Shown: positions 49,823-63,324 of the stretch, piece by piece
Numbering within the stretch: position 1 is the first letter of the stretch
Layout of the letters: every line of letters begins with the position of its first letter
From: Chlamydoabsidia padenii
Lineage: Eukaryota > Mucoromycota > Mucoromycetes > Mucorales > Cunninghamellaceae
DNA length: 64,000 bases
Assembly (NCBI GenBank): GCA_025330725.1
Contig: JAIWND010000005.1
Span: 62,001-126,000 of the forward strand
Reading direction: 5' to 3'
Program-made: the position numbers and the translations under genes
Notes under the pieces: generated by a model
Told to the model about the DNA's origin: nothing
Seen by the model: only the letters and a program-made list of their open reading frames with translations
Databases searched by the model: none

Positions 49823-51234
49823 CTAGTCAAATCCAACACCAAAGGTCCAATCGCCATGGAGATCATAGGTAAGTTCAGCAGCACGGAGATAGACATCGTC
49901 TTCAAACAAATCAGGATCACTGTTGAAGAGAATAGATGCCTCGGCACAAGCACGGATTGCCTTGATAACATGTTCTTCTTCATCCACAGCAGCTTCCAAG
50001 ACACGAGCCCAACGTTTATGAGGTTGTTGAGAATCAATGGTTCTAAAGCTAGGTGAATCGTATTCCAACAGACGGTCGAGCTTGACTTGAGGTCGACCAA
50101 CAATGACATAGTGAGCCAAAGTAGCCAAGTGATGGGCTTGTAACAACGAGGCCGCTTCTTTAGGATGAAGATGAGGCACCAAGATATGGACAAAGTAGGC
50201 AGAGGTCAGAGCATGCATCAAAAAAAAGTCGATGCGCACACCTGATCCATCTTCGCCTTCTTTAGATACGGGAAAGCCAGTTGCACCATGTGATACCACC
50301 GCCGTCGAGTAAAGTTCCTTCACTCGTGCATTCAGATTTTGTCGAGTCGTCCAGGTCTTGTCGTGTTTCCATTGCTTGATATGATCATGCAGTCTGTCCA
50401 CCAGGCGAGGTTGAGAATATAAAGTGGTGATTTTGTTAACATCTTCAGCCGAAACCACCTTGTCAAAGAATGTATCCTCTCTGATCATATCAAAGATGTT
50501 TAGCAAGTAGGTCTTGTCGCTGTCGTCTTTATCATCTTGTGATATAGGTGTTGTCGAGATGGAAGGTATAGTAGTAAGAGTGTCACATACATCAGGGGAA
50601 TCATCAATCCAAGGTGCTAAACGGTTTTCAGTGCATGCTGCCATTGCCAATCCTATTTTTTTTTTTTTTATGCCAACAGAAGCGACATGAGTAACAGATT
50701 TTTTTTTTTTTTTTTTTTCGTTCGTTCCTTCTACATACCTTCAGCTAATTGTCCAGGTAAACCGAATTCCACACCATAACCTATGTGAATCAAAGGATGA
50801 TAGACACCACCAACAAGTCTTGCCAACATATCGCCTGACCACACCCAGCGTCGGAGAGTATCCACCATACCATGTTGATCAATTTCCTTTTCAAACAGAC
50901 GCAAAAAACTTGTATATGCCTTGGCATTACCGAGTTGATCCTTGTAGTTATCCCGAGTCAAATGTGCATCCAAGAGGGCAGGAAGAGGGCGCTGATAGCT
51001 GGCATGCTTTTCATAGATTTCTTCCAGTCGTTTTTCATTGGCTCCAAAGGAATAAGCAGCAAGTAAGTGGTGGGTGAGATGGTTGTGGAACTTTTTTTCG
51101 TTGAAGAAGATATCAAATTGATCGTGGTTATTCTTGACTAGTCTGTCCGCAGCGAGTCGAGATTTGGTGGTTATTCCAGGCAAGACCAAGTTGAAGTATT
51201 CTGGATTCAATGGTGTTTTGGAAAGTGGAGGCAT
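49823..51234 (-). CDS. Questin oxidase-like (DUF4243) protein
   Basis: Two exons, 50739-51234 and 49823-50652, joined in phase to give about 441 residues. Conserved family segments are FHNHLTHHLLAAYSFGANEK, YEKHASYQRPLPAL, VWSGDMLARLVGGVYHPLIH, IGYGVEFGLPGQLAEG, FFLMHALTSAYFVHILVPHL and EAASLLQAHHLATLAHYVIV. The family includes the fungal questin oxidase AgnL/GedK type and many housekeeping homologues that are not in metabolite clusters. No polyketide genes lie nearby, so a secondary-metabolite role is not supported here. His residues in the NHLTHHLL and YHPLIH blocks may bind a cofactor. Confidence 0.8.
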
Positions 51235-52467
51235 TTTTCAGTGGGGGAAAGTGGATATGTAATGTAATGTAAGAAGTTAAAATAGAGGAGAAAAGCACCC
51301 TCCCCCCCTACATTTATAGATATTTTATAGCCAATCATATTCGTTTATTTCCACTTACAAATCCTGCATATTCCATGACGCTAAGGTGTTTCGGAGTGTA
51401 GACCCATGGTTAACCAGATCCGCCATGCCGCGCACCAGCCAATTCAATGCTTTTACCAACGTTGATTTGGAGGCGATCACCTGCCCAACCGGTTGTTCTT
51501 GACCTAGTTTTATCCCACGGTTTCAATAAAGGTATCACCAAATCACACTTGAATAAAAAGGTAATGTTCAGGTTAGCACGCATCATCTTGAGCAACCCCT
51601 GTTTGTTCCCTACCTAGACATGTTTGGATCCACAGTAAGAATTGGTTCTCGTTTGCAATACAATGCAATTATTTCCTTGTATTGACAACTGCTTACTGCC
51701 TAACTAGAACCCATCAAAGGAGTACAATTGATTAGATATCCTATACGCTAATCATATCAGATAGCATTTGTTAAAGTATCTAGTTACCATTTTGTATACT
51801 ATTTCTTTTCAAAGGCCTTACCTATCCACCGGGTCCTAATAGATTCATCGAGTTTGTATGTGTTGAGTAAAGGTCCAAGGCTGCGTGAGATGACGTAAAA
51901 TTGGCGTACAAGAGTAAAAGTGCTCATTAGAATACAATAACCTTTGTATTGCTTTACCTACTTGTATTCCAAACGATTCTGTAAGTTGCAACCGATCAGT
52001 GTCAAGTTATCCATCAATTGTGCCTCGAAGTGTATGGATGTATGTGTTGCCAAAAGAATATGGACACCATAAGATTATTGGATTAAATAAAAAAAAAAAA
52101 AGAAGAGAGGAAGAGGAGGGAATAAAAAAGAAGGGAACGAAAATCTTGATTTAAATCCCGCTGGCACTCTAAATTAGTCAATATGGACTGTACCTGCATG
52201 TTCCTACTATGTTGCCCAAGATATACACCTCTTTTCAACAGTATTGCTTTTAATAATGATAATATGGTGATTGAACTCTGTCAATCAAATTACCTTTTCC
52301 TGGCAACTCTTTAAGGGCATCGTTCCTCATGCGGCGGGGTTTCCAATATGAAGATACCAAACCGTAACACGGTGCAGACCTGGAACATCTGAGTTTATAC
52401 CAGCCAATCAAAACCTAACTCAACTGATACAACACCACTCCCGTCACTTAAAAGAGAGCCCATAAAA
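51235..52467. other. Intergenic region with one exact-type composite motif
   Basis: No gene is supported. TTTAAATCCCGC at 52150-52161 lies about 310 nt before the ceramidase start. GGCGGGGTTTCC near 52333 is a second CG-rich half-site. Short open frames here have no recognisable features. Confidence 0.4.
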
Positions 52468-55400
52468 ATGCAAGCTCCTTTTTTTATTTCAGCCCTTTCT
52501 CTTTTTTTATATTTTTTTTTTTCTTTTCGCACTCATATGCAACTTTATTCTCCTTTATTACTTACTATAATATGTATATGCGTTCATTCTGTTTCTACTT
52601 TTTTGATTGGCACTGGCAAAGCTGATATAACTGGTCCCGTTGCGGAGATTCATTTATTCGGTTATGCAGAAATGAATCAGATTGCTAATGGAATACTACA
52701 ACGTTGCTATGCACGAGCGTTTATAGTGGCTGATGATCCTGGTAACGGCACAAGTCATCAACGCATCGTCTTTGTTAATGTTGACTTGCAGTCCATGTCT
52801 CTCAGTGTCAAGGCACGGGTGATCCAACGACTACAGTTCATATTTGGACCTGACTTGTATTCCATGCAGAATGTCATGATATCAAGCACACATACCCATT
52901 CTAATACAGGTGGATATCTTGAACATTGTAAGTCTTTTTGTGGGAAAAAAAAAAAGAAAATCTCGGGAGGGGCGGGGTTGGAAAGTGATACTCATTCAAA
53001 AGGCTGGATTTTTTTCTTCTTCTTCTTCTTTCTCAAGTTTTATACGAATTACCTGTGAAGGGATGGTTGGAAGAAACAGTGCAAGCAGTGGTATCTGGTA
53101 TTGTCAACTCCATTGTTAAAGCACACTATCATCTCGAAAAAGGCCATGTTACATTCCTTACTGACGATCTTTTGGACACCAACATCAACCGATCGCCCTC
53201 TGCTTATCTCGCTAATCCTCAAGCCGAACGCAACCAATATGCTCATAATGTCGATAAAACCATGTCTCTTCTTGGATTCTACACTGATGAAAAAGACCTA
53301 GGGATGATTAACTGGTAAGAAAAAAAAAAGGGGGGGGATATGGGAGGCGGCACATTACAAAAAACAAACTTCTCACACCTGAATCCATTGGTAGGTTTGC
53401 GGTGCATGGTGTATCAGTCAATAAAACCAATCGACTTGTCAATGGTGACAACAAGGGCTATGCAGCTTACTCTGTAGAAAAGAGCAAGTTATTCAGTAAC
53501 ACCTTGGTCAGCAACAGTACGGATGCCTTTGTGGCGGCCTTTGCCCAGTCAAATGAAGGTGATGTCAGTCCACATACATTTGGCTTCTTTTGTACTGGCA
53601 CCGATCAACTCTGCGATGGCACGAAAACCAATAAATGTCCATGGGGTTCTACTTGTCAAGGAAGGTAAATGATATTCATTTGATAAAAAAAAAAAAGTGG
53701 GGGTTGATTATTAATTCATCTAATACTTCGTTTTATTAGGGGACCTGGTTGGCTGGTAGGACACTTGGAATCAAATCGAATAATTGGAGAAAACCAGGCA
53801 GCAAAGGCTATAGCACTGTATCTGAAGGCCAAAGGGGATAATCAATATATTATTAATGGATCGGTGGATTATAAACAAGTGTATTGGAATGTGCCTGAAA
53901 CCAAAATCATGCAATCAGATGGATCTATCCATTCTCTTTGTAAACCGGCTATGGTAAGCACGTATTATCATAAAATGGAAATACAAAGTATTAATTTGAC
54001 CTCTTTTTTTTTTTTTTTTTTTTAATCAATGTAGGGTTTTTCATTTAGTAAGGATACAATTTGGAATATGGCTTTTTAAAACTAAATGTTAACAATCATC
54101 CATTTCATCTCTAGTTGCTGGGACAACAGATGCAGAACCCGGGATTGGTGTCTATCAGGTAATAATTAAAAAGATGTGTTGCATTATGATAACATAAAGT
54201 ATGACATTGATGATCCTTATTTGATTACCTGATATAGGAAACGACACATATACCATGGTATTGGCGACTTGTACGGAACTTTATCAAAAAACCCAGCCAG
54301 GCTCAAGCTTTATGCCATGCACCCAAACCTATACTATTCGATACTGGTGAAATGGAATTTCCTCATGCTTGGCAACCCCATGTTTTGGATCTACAACTAT
54401 TGCGATTGGGTGATATATATATAGTTGGCGTACCTGCTGAATTCACGACAATGAGCGGTCGGCGACTCTGCAATGCAATAAAGAGCAAGGTAATCGAACA
54501 TGGCGGTGATCCCTCTTCCACCAAGGTTATTTTATCAGGACCAGCAAATGGCTACTCGGTTAGTACCTGAAAGACTGTGGGGATATAGACGACTAATCAC
54601 TCTTCTCTCTTTTTTCCTTCTAGTCTTATGTAGCTACCTATGAAGAATACCAAGTCCAGCGATTCGAAGGTGCGGCAACAATCTACGGTCCTCATACATT
54701 AGAAGGCTATATTCATGTCTTCCAGGCCCTTGCATCGTCTATGATGACTAACCAACCTGTCAGTCTACCAACCACGATCATGGAATCACCAAATTCAACA
54801 ACACCCGTCCTCACCACCACCTTTGATCCGATGACCATGACCATGGCAGGTCGCAGAATGTATTTTGACTTGACACCACGACGTGGCACTGACCATCCTA
54901 TCTTCTCATTCAACTTTGGTGATGTGATTCATGATGTGCCTGAACAACAATACAACCCAACATCTAGTGATATCATCGTCATCTCGGCTACCTTTGTTGC
55001 AGGCAATCCTCGACACAACCCAATGGCGGATCGATCCTTCTTGACAGTGGAACAAAAGCAAGATGATGGGCATTGGGAAACAATACGCAACGATCATGAT
55101 TATGATACAAGGTAAGTCTGTATACTTTATTTTTAAATATGACTCTTATCTTTTGGACTGATATGCATCTTTTATATTTGTAGGTTCCGATGGAATCTCA
55201 AAAGTAAACTATTTGGTCAGTCTGAAGCAACCATCGAATGGGAAATCGACAATCAAACTGAACGTATGTAAATGGAAAACACAATTGGCAATGGTAACTC
55301 ATCTTTACTTGTGTTTGATTAGATGGCGTCTACCGTATTGGATATTTTGGACACCACAAGGAATTCCTATCGAGGTAAGAAAAAAAAAATCAAGTTGTGT

Positions 55401-55499
55401 ATCCGTACCTGATTGCTTTTTTTATTTATTTATTTATGTATTTGGATTAGAATGGTAAAAGCTCATCACGGCTACTCACAAGAATTCATCATTGGTTGA
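52468..55499 (+). CDS. Neutral ceramidase
   Basis: A multi-exon gene of about 10 exons. The signal sequence is either at 52468 or from MQLYSPLLLTIICICVHSVS. The mature start is FLIGTGKADITGPVAEIHLF. The zinc-site motif is VMISSTHTHSNTGGYLEH, where most family members have GTHTHSGPGG. Later landmarks are LGMINWFAVHGVSVNKTN, QSNEGDVSPHTFG (catalytic Ser region), CTGTDQLCDG, AGTTDAEPGIG, CHAPKPILFDTGEMEFPHAW, VGVPAEFTTMSGRRL, ILSGPANGYSSYVATYEEY and RFEGAATIYGPHTLEGY. A beta-sandwich C-terminal domain follows, ending EFIIG at 55499. Neutral ceramidases hydrolyse ceramide to sphingosine and fatty acid, usually at the cell surface or secreted. The substitution beside the zinc motif is worth noting, but the His ligands are intact. 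Confidence 0.92.
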
Positions 55500-55707
55500 T
55501 GTATTCATGCACCAGGCGGGGATTAAATAGAATAGATATACTGGCTATGCACTTGGCACTTTAAACAAATAAAAAAAAGGGGGGGTGTGATTGATAAAAA
55601 TGTTTAATTCAGATGATTTGAATAGGTATGATCTGTATGTATGACTTTGAGGGATGCATGATTCAATGTGATGAACATGAAGAGTTGCCTTTAGATGACG
55701 TGGGAAA

Positions 55708-55719
55708 TTCAAATCCCGA
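55708..55719 (-). promoter_or_regulatory. Composite motif upstream of the Rab GTPase
   Basis: TTCAAATCCCGA lies 187 nt before the ATG at 55906. A TA-rich tract (about 55856-55890) is just upstream of the start. Confidence 0.4.
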
Positions 55720-55905
55720 TCAACCTTCTTTTTATCTTTTTGGGAGAAGTAAATTCAACCCCGTCTTTTCTTGCCTTCGTCTTCTACTTTTTTTCTTTTA
55801 CATTCTTACCTTTCTTTTACTTTCATACTTCTTTTAATACAAACTCACTTATACATATATATATATATATACATATACACATATATACATTCTTTATAAA
55901 TAACA

Positions 55906-56876
<971 letters not shown>

Positions 56877-57286
56877 GTTGGGTAGATTGCTTTTCTTTTT
56901 TTTTTTTTTTAATCATAGTTATCTCTTTACCCCTTCTTTATCTATCTACTACCCATATTCACATTTTAGTTTACTTTTTACTCTTCCCCCTCCTCTCCTA
57001 TTCCTTTATCAATTTTGACCTTTCTACTCTGTAATAAAAGATCTGTCTTGTTGTTTTAACTCATAATTGGATCATGTGATTGACTTCCGCTTAAAAGGGC
57101 GGCGCATGAATACAGGTTGGTGTAGAGTCTTGCTGGTGGTGGTTTGTGTTGGATATATTGGATACTTGCTGGTCTTGTTGTACTCATATGTACCTGATTA
57201 AATGATCGGGACTGGAATGAAAAAAAAAAAAAAAAAAAATCAGATAAGATGAATTTGGCATATGGGGAAAAAAAAAAAAAGACCAT

Positions 57287-57298
57287 TTCGAATACCGC
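57287..57298 (-). promoter_or_regulatory. TTCGAA-type composite motif upstream of the CDF transporter
   Basis: TTCGAATACCGC lies 84 nt before the ATG at 57382. It keeps the same 2-bp spacing between the CG-rich and TTYGAA halves as the other copies. Confidence 0.35.
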
Positions 57299-57381
57299 TC
57301 CTATCTTTATATTTGCTCTCCATTTATTTACTTTTCTCTCTCTCTCTCTCTCTTTCTTCTTCCTACTTTTATCTGGTTTGA

Positions 57382-59271
57382 ATGAAGGCACTCTCAGGTA
57401 GTGGTCTTCATTGGGGCCTCTTTAAACCTTTTATCATTCGAAACTATCACCTGTCGAAATTAGCACCAACTGGCAAACGACCCACCCTGTTAGGTTGCCA
57501 GCTCATTTTACAACACCATCAACATGAACGTGCAATCATACCACCCACCAAATCTAATACACAAGTCTTGGCAGCAGTTTCCAGTTTATCTATTCGACAC
57601 CATGTCTCTTCTTCCTCTCAGCAGTCTTCTTCTCAGGAAACCCACGATGCTCACGTTCACGTAGACCTTGTGTCAACATTGGAAAAATCAGGTAACTTGG
57701 ACATTTATAAACAGGTCAATGTAATAGAGTAGACATAATTACTAAACATATATATATATATATATATAGGGAAAGTGGGAGTACAAATTACTCTTGTCGG
57801 TCTTCTTGCTAACGTTGGCCTTACAGCAACCAAAGGGGTAGCCGGATGGTAAGCGGATCATACGATCAGGTATATCATTCTTTTAACCAAGACACTTTTA
57901 TTTCTATATATAGGATCATGAACTCGGCCTCTTTACTAGCTGATGCGGCTCACTCCTTCAGTGGTAAGTAATAAAGATATCTTTTATGAAATACAACCTA
58001 TTAACATATCTGTATATCCCTAGATCTCCTCAGCGACTTTGTTACCCTTTATACATTCAAAATGTCTAGGAAACCGCCCGATGCTATCTATCCTTATGGC
58101 TATGGTAATGTAACTAGATAAAGTCATCACAATAGACTACTAATGTTACCTATTTTTCTTTATTTGCAAAGGTAAATACGAGACTGTTGGATCATTTGCG
58201 GTGTCGACATTGTTAATCACTGGTGGTGTTGCCATCGGATTACACTCTTTAGACTTGCTGACAACGATATTAACTACAGAATCAACATCTTCCTCATCCA
58301 CAACAACAAGCATAGTTGACTCAATTTCCAGTGTACTTTCCAGTACTGCTACCTCTACTGTCGATTCAAACGCTGTGACAAATTCCTCGTCTTCATCTCC
58401 TTCAACATCAACCACTAACTCACCATTATCATCGACATTATCGAGTACAGTATCTAGCCTCTTCCATATTGACCATCATCCGAATGACAACACTCCTCTT
58501 GATCCCAATGCTGCTTGGTTTGCTCTTGCGAGTGTCATTGTGAAAGAATGGCTTTATCAAGCAAGTAAGTGGATACATGATAAATGTTTAATATGATCAC
58601 TATGAACTCATCTTACTTTGTTTTGTTTTACAGCTATTAAGATTGGAAAAAGAGAACATAGTGACATTTTGATTGCAAATGCATGGTAAGATTATAAAAA
58701 TCAAAAAAAAAAAAACACTTTTACAGAACCAACTATATACTTACTTTTTTCTTTCTAAATCCAAGGCATCATCGATCTGATGCTTATTCTAGTATGATTG
58801 CTTTGGTGGCCATTGGTGGATCGTATGCTGGAATGCCTGTATTAGATCCTTTAGGTGGATTATTGGTCTCTGCCTTGATTGTTAAAAGTGGAGCCGAAAT
58901 TATGGCCAGCTCTGTCAACGAACTCGTGGATCAAGGTCTCACATCAACTGAAATAGACCAAATTAGATCAGTTATTGCCAAAGTCAAAGTAAGAATTGAA
59001 GGATGGTGGATGGATGTTGACTAAAGATGTTTTTTTATTGACTCGTTTATAGGAACAAGAACCTCATTTGGTTGACTATTACTCTATTCGAGGTAGGAAG
59101 CTCGGTCCATTCAAGCACCTAGACATGATTCTCCAATTGGATCCAATGCTACCTGTCAAACAAGCTCATCGAATCGAACAACGAGTCCGCGCCACTGTCA
59201 AGAATGAAATACCCATGGTCCAAGAAATCCTCATTCATGTAGATGCTGAAAGACAACCTCCTCACCATTAA
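57382..59271 (+). CDS. Mitochondrial cation diffusion facilitator (Mmt1/Mmt2-like)
   Basis: A multi-exon gene. The N-terminal ~110 residues are basic and Ser-rich, consistent with a mitochondrial presequence. The transporter core is VGVQITLVGLLANVGLTATK (TM1), WIMNSASLLADAAHSFSDLL with the CDF metal site HSxSD, SDFVTLYTFKMSRKPPDAIY and PYGYGKYETVGSF. A Ser/Thr-rich loop of about 90 residues, unlike compact family members, sits between TM3 and TM4. Then come WHHRSDAYSSMIALVAIGG (second metal site) and DPLGGLLVSALIVKSGAEIM. The cytosolic/matrix domain ends EILIHVDAERQPPHH. Mmt proteins export or import iron or related divalent metals at mitochondria. Assignment to this subgroup is by motif spelling and presequence. 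Confidence 0.85.
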
Positions 59272-59955
59272 ACCTGATAGAATATCTCCTCTCTCTCCCC
59301 TTGTAGTTTTATATCTGTATTCCCTCCTCCTCCTCCGTAATAGAATAAAGAGAATTATTGTCTCCATCGAATCAAGTACCATTGGACCACTCATATATAT
59401 ATATATATATATATATAACGGAATGGTGAAACGTATTATTGTTTTGTTTCACCCGGGTGTGTGGGTAAAAACATCGTCTTTTACTAACTTAATTCTTTCG
59501 TTTGATAGTCCATCTTTAAACAACTGGAAATACGTGGGGAATCAGGGGTGTGGAAACAAGATAAATACTCTTTGAAGGAAACTTTCAATGTTGATACGCC
59601 GATCATTCATGCATAAACTTGTCATGGAACTTGGGCTGATCTAATGTAGTGTAGACTAGTTTAGTGGACAGATTATAATATCTCTATCTGTCTTATAAAT
59701 GATAATAATAAAACATCCTTGTTTATATGTAATAAAATGTTAAACTCTAGGGTTATGTGATTTAATCAGGGCGGGAAAAAGGCATGTGATCAGATCGGGC
59801 GGGGGTCAAGAAGGGTTACATCATGGAAGGGCATACTAAATATAATATAGATTGGGCCTTTTTTATTATTATTTAGATCATAGATGAAATAGTTTTGCAT
59901 TAAATTTCTCCACATTTTAGAATGATTGGCTTGCATGAACCGTCCATCTGAGACG

Positions 59956-59993
<38 letters not shown>

Positions 59994-60358
59994 CATGTCA
60001 AATGGACTACCCGTACACAAGACACACATATTCTATTTATGGACAATGGTGATGATGATGATGGTAATAAATGATGTGTTGCGTTATGCATGGGTCTTTT
60101 TCCAGTTTTTATTGAGTAAAGATCATAAGAGACAAATAAAAGACATGTTAAAAGAGAGGTGTAAGGGAAGACAGGAGAAGAAACAAATAAACTAATAATA
60201 AGATAATAAAGACACCTATACAATTTGTGTGTGTGTGTGTGTGTGTGTGTGAGATGTGCGAAGTATTTGGATTGTAAAAAGAAGAGGGGGGATGGGGATA
60301 TCATAAATTAGTAAAGACACACCATAATATGAGGATTAATACAGTGATGAGTGTCGAG
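59272..60358. other. Intergenic region with poly(A), (TA)n and (GT)n
   Basis: (TA)n lies at about 59394-59416, a run of about 37 A at 59956-59992, and (GT)n at about 60226-60252. No gene is supported; open frames across the A-run are artefacts of lysine/phenylalanine codons. Confidence 0.5.
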
Positions 60359-61628
60359 TTACGGCGAGTCAGATGAAGAAGGACTGCTTGATGAGTGTGA
60401 TGGCATAATCGAGAAGGTATTGTTGGGTGTTGTAGGTGCGCTGTCAGCGGTCGGACTAGTGATAGGGTCGGTAGTATCTAAAAAGTAAATGATGATATCA
60501 CAAAATAAAATGAATACACATCACCCAACAAATGCAGGTTCGTCACACACTTTGTAGAACACAAAGAATCACGAGAGGACCTATTGTATCCGTCCCACTT
60601 TTTTTTTTTTTTTTTTTTTTTTTTGTCATTCTTACCTTGAGTTACGGCACCAGTTTGTTTGATATCAACAAGAGCAGCAGCAGCAGTACCAATAGATCTA
60701 GATGAGGCAGGAGCAGAGGCAGAAACAATAGTAGCAGCAGCTTGTTCTTTTTCTTTTTTATACATTTCCAATACCTAATGAGAGAGAAGGAGGATGAGTA
60801 TGATATCATTGTCTGTTTTAGATCTTGAGAGTTCAAAAAAAAAAAATCCGACTTACTTCACTGGCTTCGACAGCTACACTTGCATCAAGATCAGCATAAC
60901 TTCGACAAAGTGGACAAAGGAAGCCAGGGTGGTTGTTTAAGAGCGGTCGTACACATTTGTAATGGAAGGTGTGAGAGCATGGGGCCACAAACAAACTTTG
61001 GAATGGTGCCAGGGCGTATAAGCAGATACAACATTCTTCCACATTTATATCATGATCGTCATCCTTGATTCCACTGTTGTTGCCTTTGCATCCCATAGCT
61101 GAGTCGAGAATACTGACATTGTTTGGTGGTGTGGTCATGTTACGTAGTGACTGGAATGTGTTCAAGCTAGATCATCCATGGAAGAAGAAGAAAGGAATAG
61201 GTGAGTCAAGTGTTTTATGTTCTCGTTATTTTGTTCATGTCATACCTGAAGGTAGTTGTTTGTTGGGCAGGTCGATTGATTTCAAGGCGCATCCTGACAC
61301 ATCGATATATTTCTAAAAGGGTAAACATGTCTAGTTAGTTTTTTTTTGTTATTGTTTCTAGTCGTTTATCAAGTTACCTTCAGTTCCACCTTGGTAATCT
61401 ACACCTAATTGTACTACATCACCATCGGTCAACAAGAATGGCCTTGATTCTTGATTCGGAGGCGATAGACGTACATGGTTCAAGAAAGTGCCTGACGATG
61501 ATTTAGTATCACGGATATAAAACTACAATGTTAAGCATATTAATTAGTTAGTTAATATAGATAGTTTTGTATAATAAACCATCCCACCCACTCTTTTCTC
61601 CTTATCACCTTGCCCCCCCCCCACAGGC

Positions 61629-61671
<43 letters not shown>

Positions 61672-62051
61672 TTCAACCACTTGACCCTTCCTTTACTTCT
61701 CCTTCTTTTTTTTTTTTTTTTTTCTTTTACCTTGCCATTCTTTGTCCAGATTTCGGCATGGCCACGACTGACAACTTTGCTTTTGAAGGTTATTCGAGTA
61801 GGTGACGAATACTTGTCAGTGAAGCGGCCAATCTTGAGAGGTGATCCATCAGTTACGTCCCTTTCGATCACACTGAATACTAATGACCGACTGGTATCCA
61901 AGTGGGGTACAATCCGGAGGTGAGATGGAGGTTGACTAGTTTCAATGGGTTCCCGGTTACTGTGGGAGCTATCAGGAATGGTTCTTGTTTCAGATGGTGT
62001 TGCAATTGGTCTTGATTGGGTAGTGGTGGTTGTCAGTGCTGCTGTAAGCAT
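60359..62051 (-). CDS. FHA-RING E3 ubiquitin ligase, Dma1/Dma2-like
   Basis: A multi-exon minus-strand gene with ATG at 62051. The Ser/Thr-rich N-terminus is followed by an FHA domain: PLKIGRFTDKYSS, FKSKVVSRGHAEIW, FYIRDTKSSSGTFLNHVRLS and LLTDGDVVQLGVDYQGGTE, matching the phosphothreonine-binding residues (R, S, N). The RING is CCICLYALAPFQSLFVAPCS, HTFHYKCVRPLL and FLCPLCRSYADL. FHA followed by RING with a GVDYQGGTE end is the Dma/RNF8-related layout; yeast and fission-yeast members act in spindle-position and septation checkpoints. The tail is Ala/Ser-rich and ends SSSDSP at 60359. Its promoter has no obvious exact composite motif within 400 nt. Confidence 0.9.
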
Positions 62052-62246
62052 TTTGTATGTATATGTTTATAATATAACAGATGGATGTAGGTGTATATAA
62101 AAGAATAGATCGGTAAAAGTTATATTTAGTGTAATAGAAGGTATAAAGTAAAGTAAAAAGAATAAAAAGGAGGTGATGAATTATAAAGAAACAAAGAGTG
62201 AGAGAAAGAAGAAAGAAAAGAGCTGGAAATAAAAAAAGGAGCTTTT

Positions 62247-62289
<43 letters not shown>

Positions 62290-63324
62290 CACACCCAGTG
62301 CCGCCCAGAAAGGAAATCACTGTAATTTATAGCAAAGTACAATCGAGTCTTTGGAGATCCATGCAACCATATCCATGACTTTCCAAATTGGTTCGAGCAT
62401 CCTTCTCATCACTCCTTTGATTGTATTGCCAGTTTTTTATTATTTCGTATAATTGCATATCCGCACTTTTAAACGAAATCTTAATCCTTCTCTTTTCCTC
62501 TGTAGTTAAAAGTGATTTCTTCCACGTGGCTTTGAATGGAGGTGAGGATAATAATGTTGTCACCGTTCCATTTGCAATCTCTTTTGGTATCATACATACT
62601 AATACCAAATGATACAAATGTGATGTGATAAGGAAGCTGACAACTTTGATATATAGGAAACCTTGTTTTCTCGGTGGACTGTTCACTCAAGAGCTATAAA
62701 CAATAGATCTGCCTTTCCTTTACCAACCGACGTCCGTGCCGACTTTATCATCCCACCATGAATACGCTACTCAAGGGATAAATCAATCAGATATGTTTTG
62801 GCATGCAGTTGTCTTTTTATAAAAGTGGCCCTATTGGTCACAGACTATTTCTATTTTCGGACCAGTGAATCCGAAAATTGGAGCCAACCACTATCATTTG
62901 GACCTGAATGGCGGAATTTGAAATACTATCATTTGGACCTGTTTGTCGGGGTTGGAAATACAATGCCCGTCCCCCTGAATCGAGAAACCTGCATCCTATT
63001 TGGATCGGTAGCACCACATTGTTAAAACTTTGATTGAAAGACGGATGTATGCTAATTAGAGAGACAATGATAACACAGAAACAATAGATTAATGATTGAC
63101 AAGGAAAAAGGATCCCAGGTGCTCAGTCCCGTGCTTAGCATAAAGGCATGAATAGGTCTTCCTTCTCATCCCAGGACTACCCACTAGATTCTCGACAAAG
63201 GTACAAATCCTAATAGTGAGGTTATACAATGGAGTTCCAAATCAAATCGTTTCATTTAATGAGCGAAATGAAAATCTCCCGCCACTTGATCCTTTTTCTC
63301 TTCTTCCCACTACGATCATAATTA
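62052..63324. other. Intergenic region with poly(T), an unresolved open frame and a motif duplication
   Basis: A run of about 40 T lies at 62250-62289. On the minus strand, 62327-62690 contains a protein-like frame (PKEIANGTVTTLLSSPPFKA, SADMQLYEIIKNWQYNQRSD) without an ATG or a consistent splice partner. At 62891-62960 two 35-bp tandem copies carry the composite motif (see repeat entry). Confidence 0.4.
62891..62960 (+). repeat. 35-bp tandem duplication carrying the composite motif
   Basis: CTATCATTTGGACCTG starts both copies (62891 and 62926), and both end GAAATA. The first holds GCGGAATTTGAA (62911-62922); the second has the diverged TCGGGGTTGGAA at the same offset. It lies about 400 nt before the receptor-like gene start. 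Confidence 0.75.

Noticed and set aside
49823..51234. Secondary-metabolite cluster around the questin-oxidase-like gene
   Set aside because: Neighbours are a mitochondrial kinase and a ceramidase; no polyketide synthase or tailoring enzymes are present.
62327..62690. Minus-strand gene PKEIANG..SADMQLYEII
   Set aside because: It looks protein-like, but no ATG and no frame-consistent upstream exon could be found; kept only as a note in the intergenic entry.
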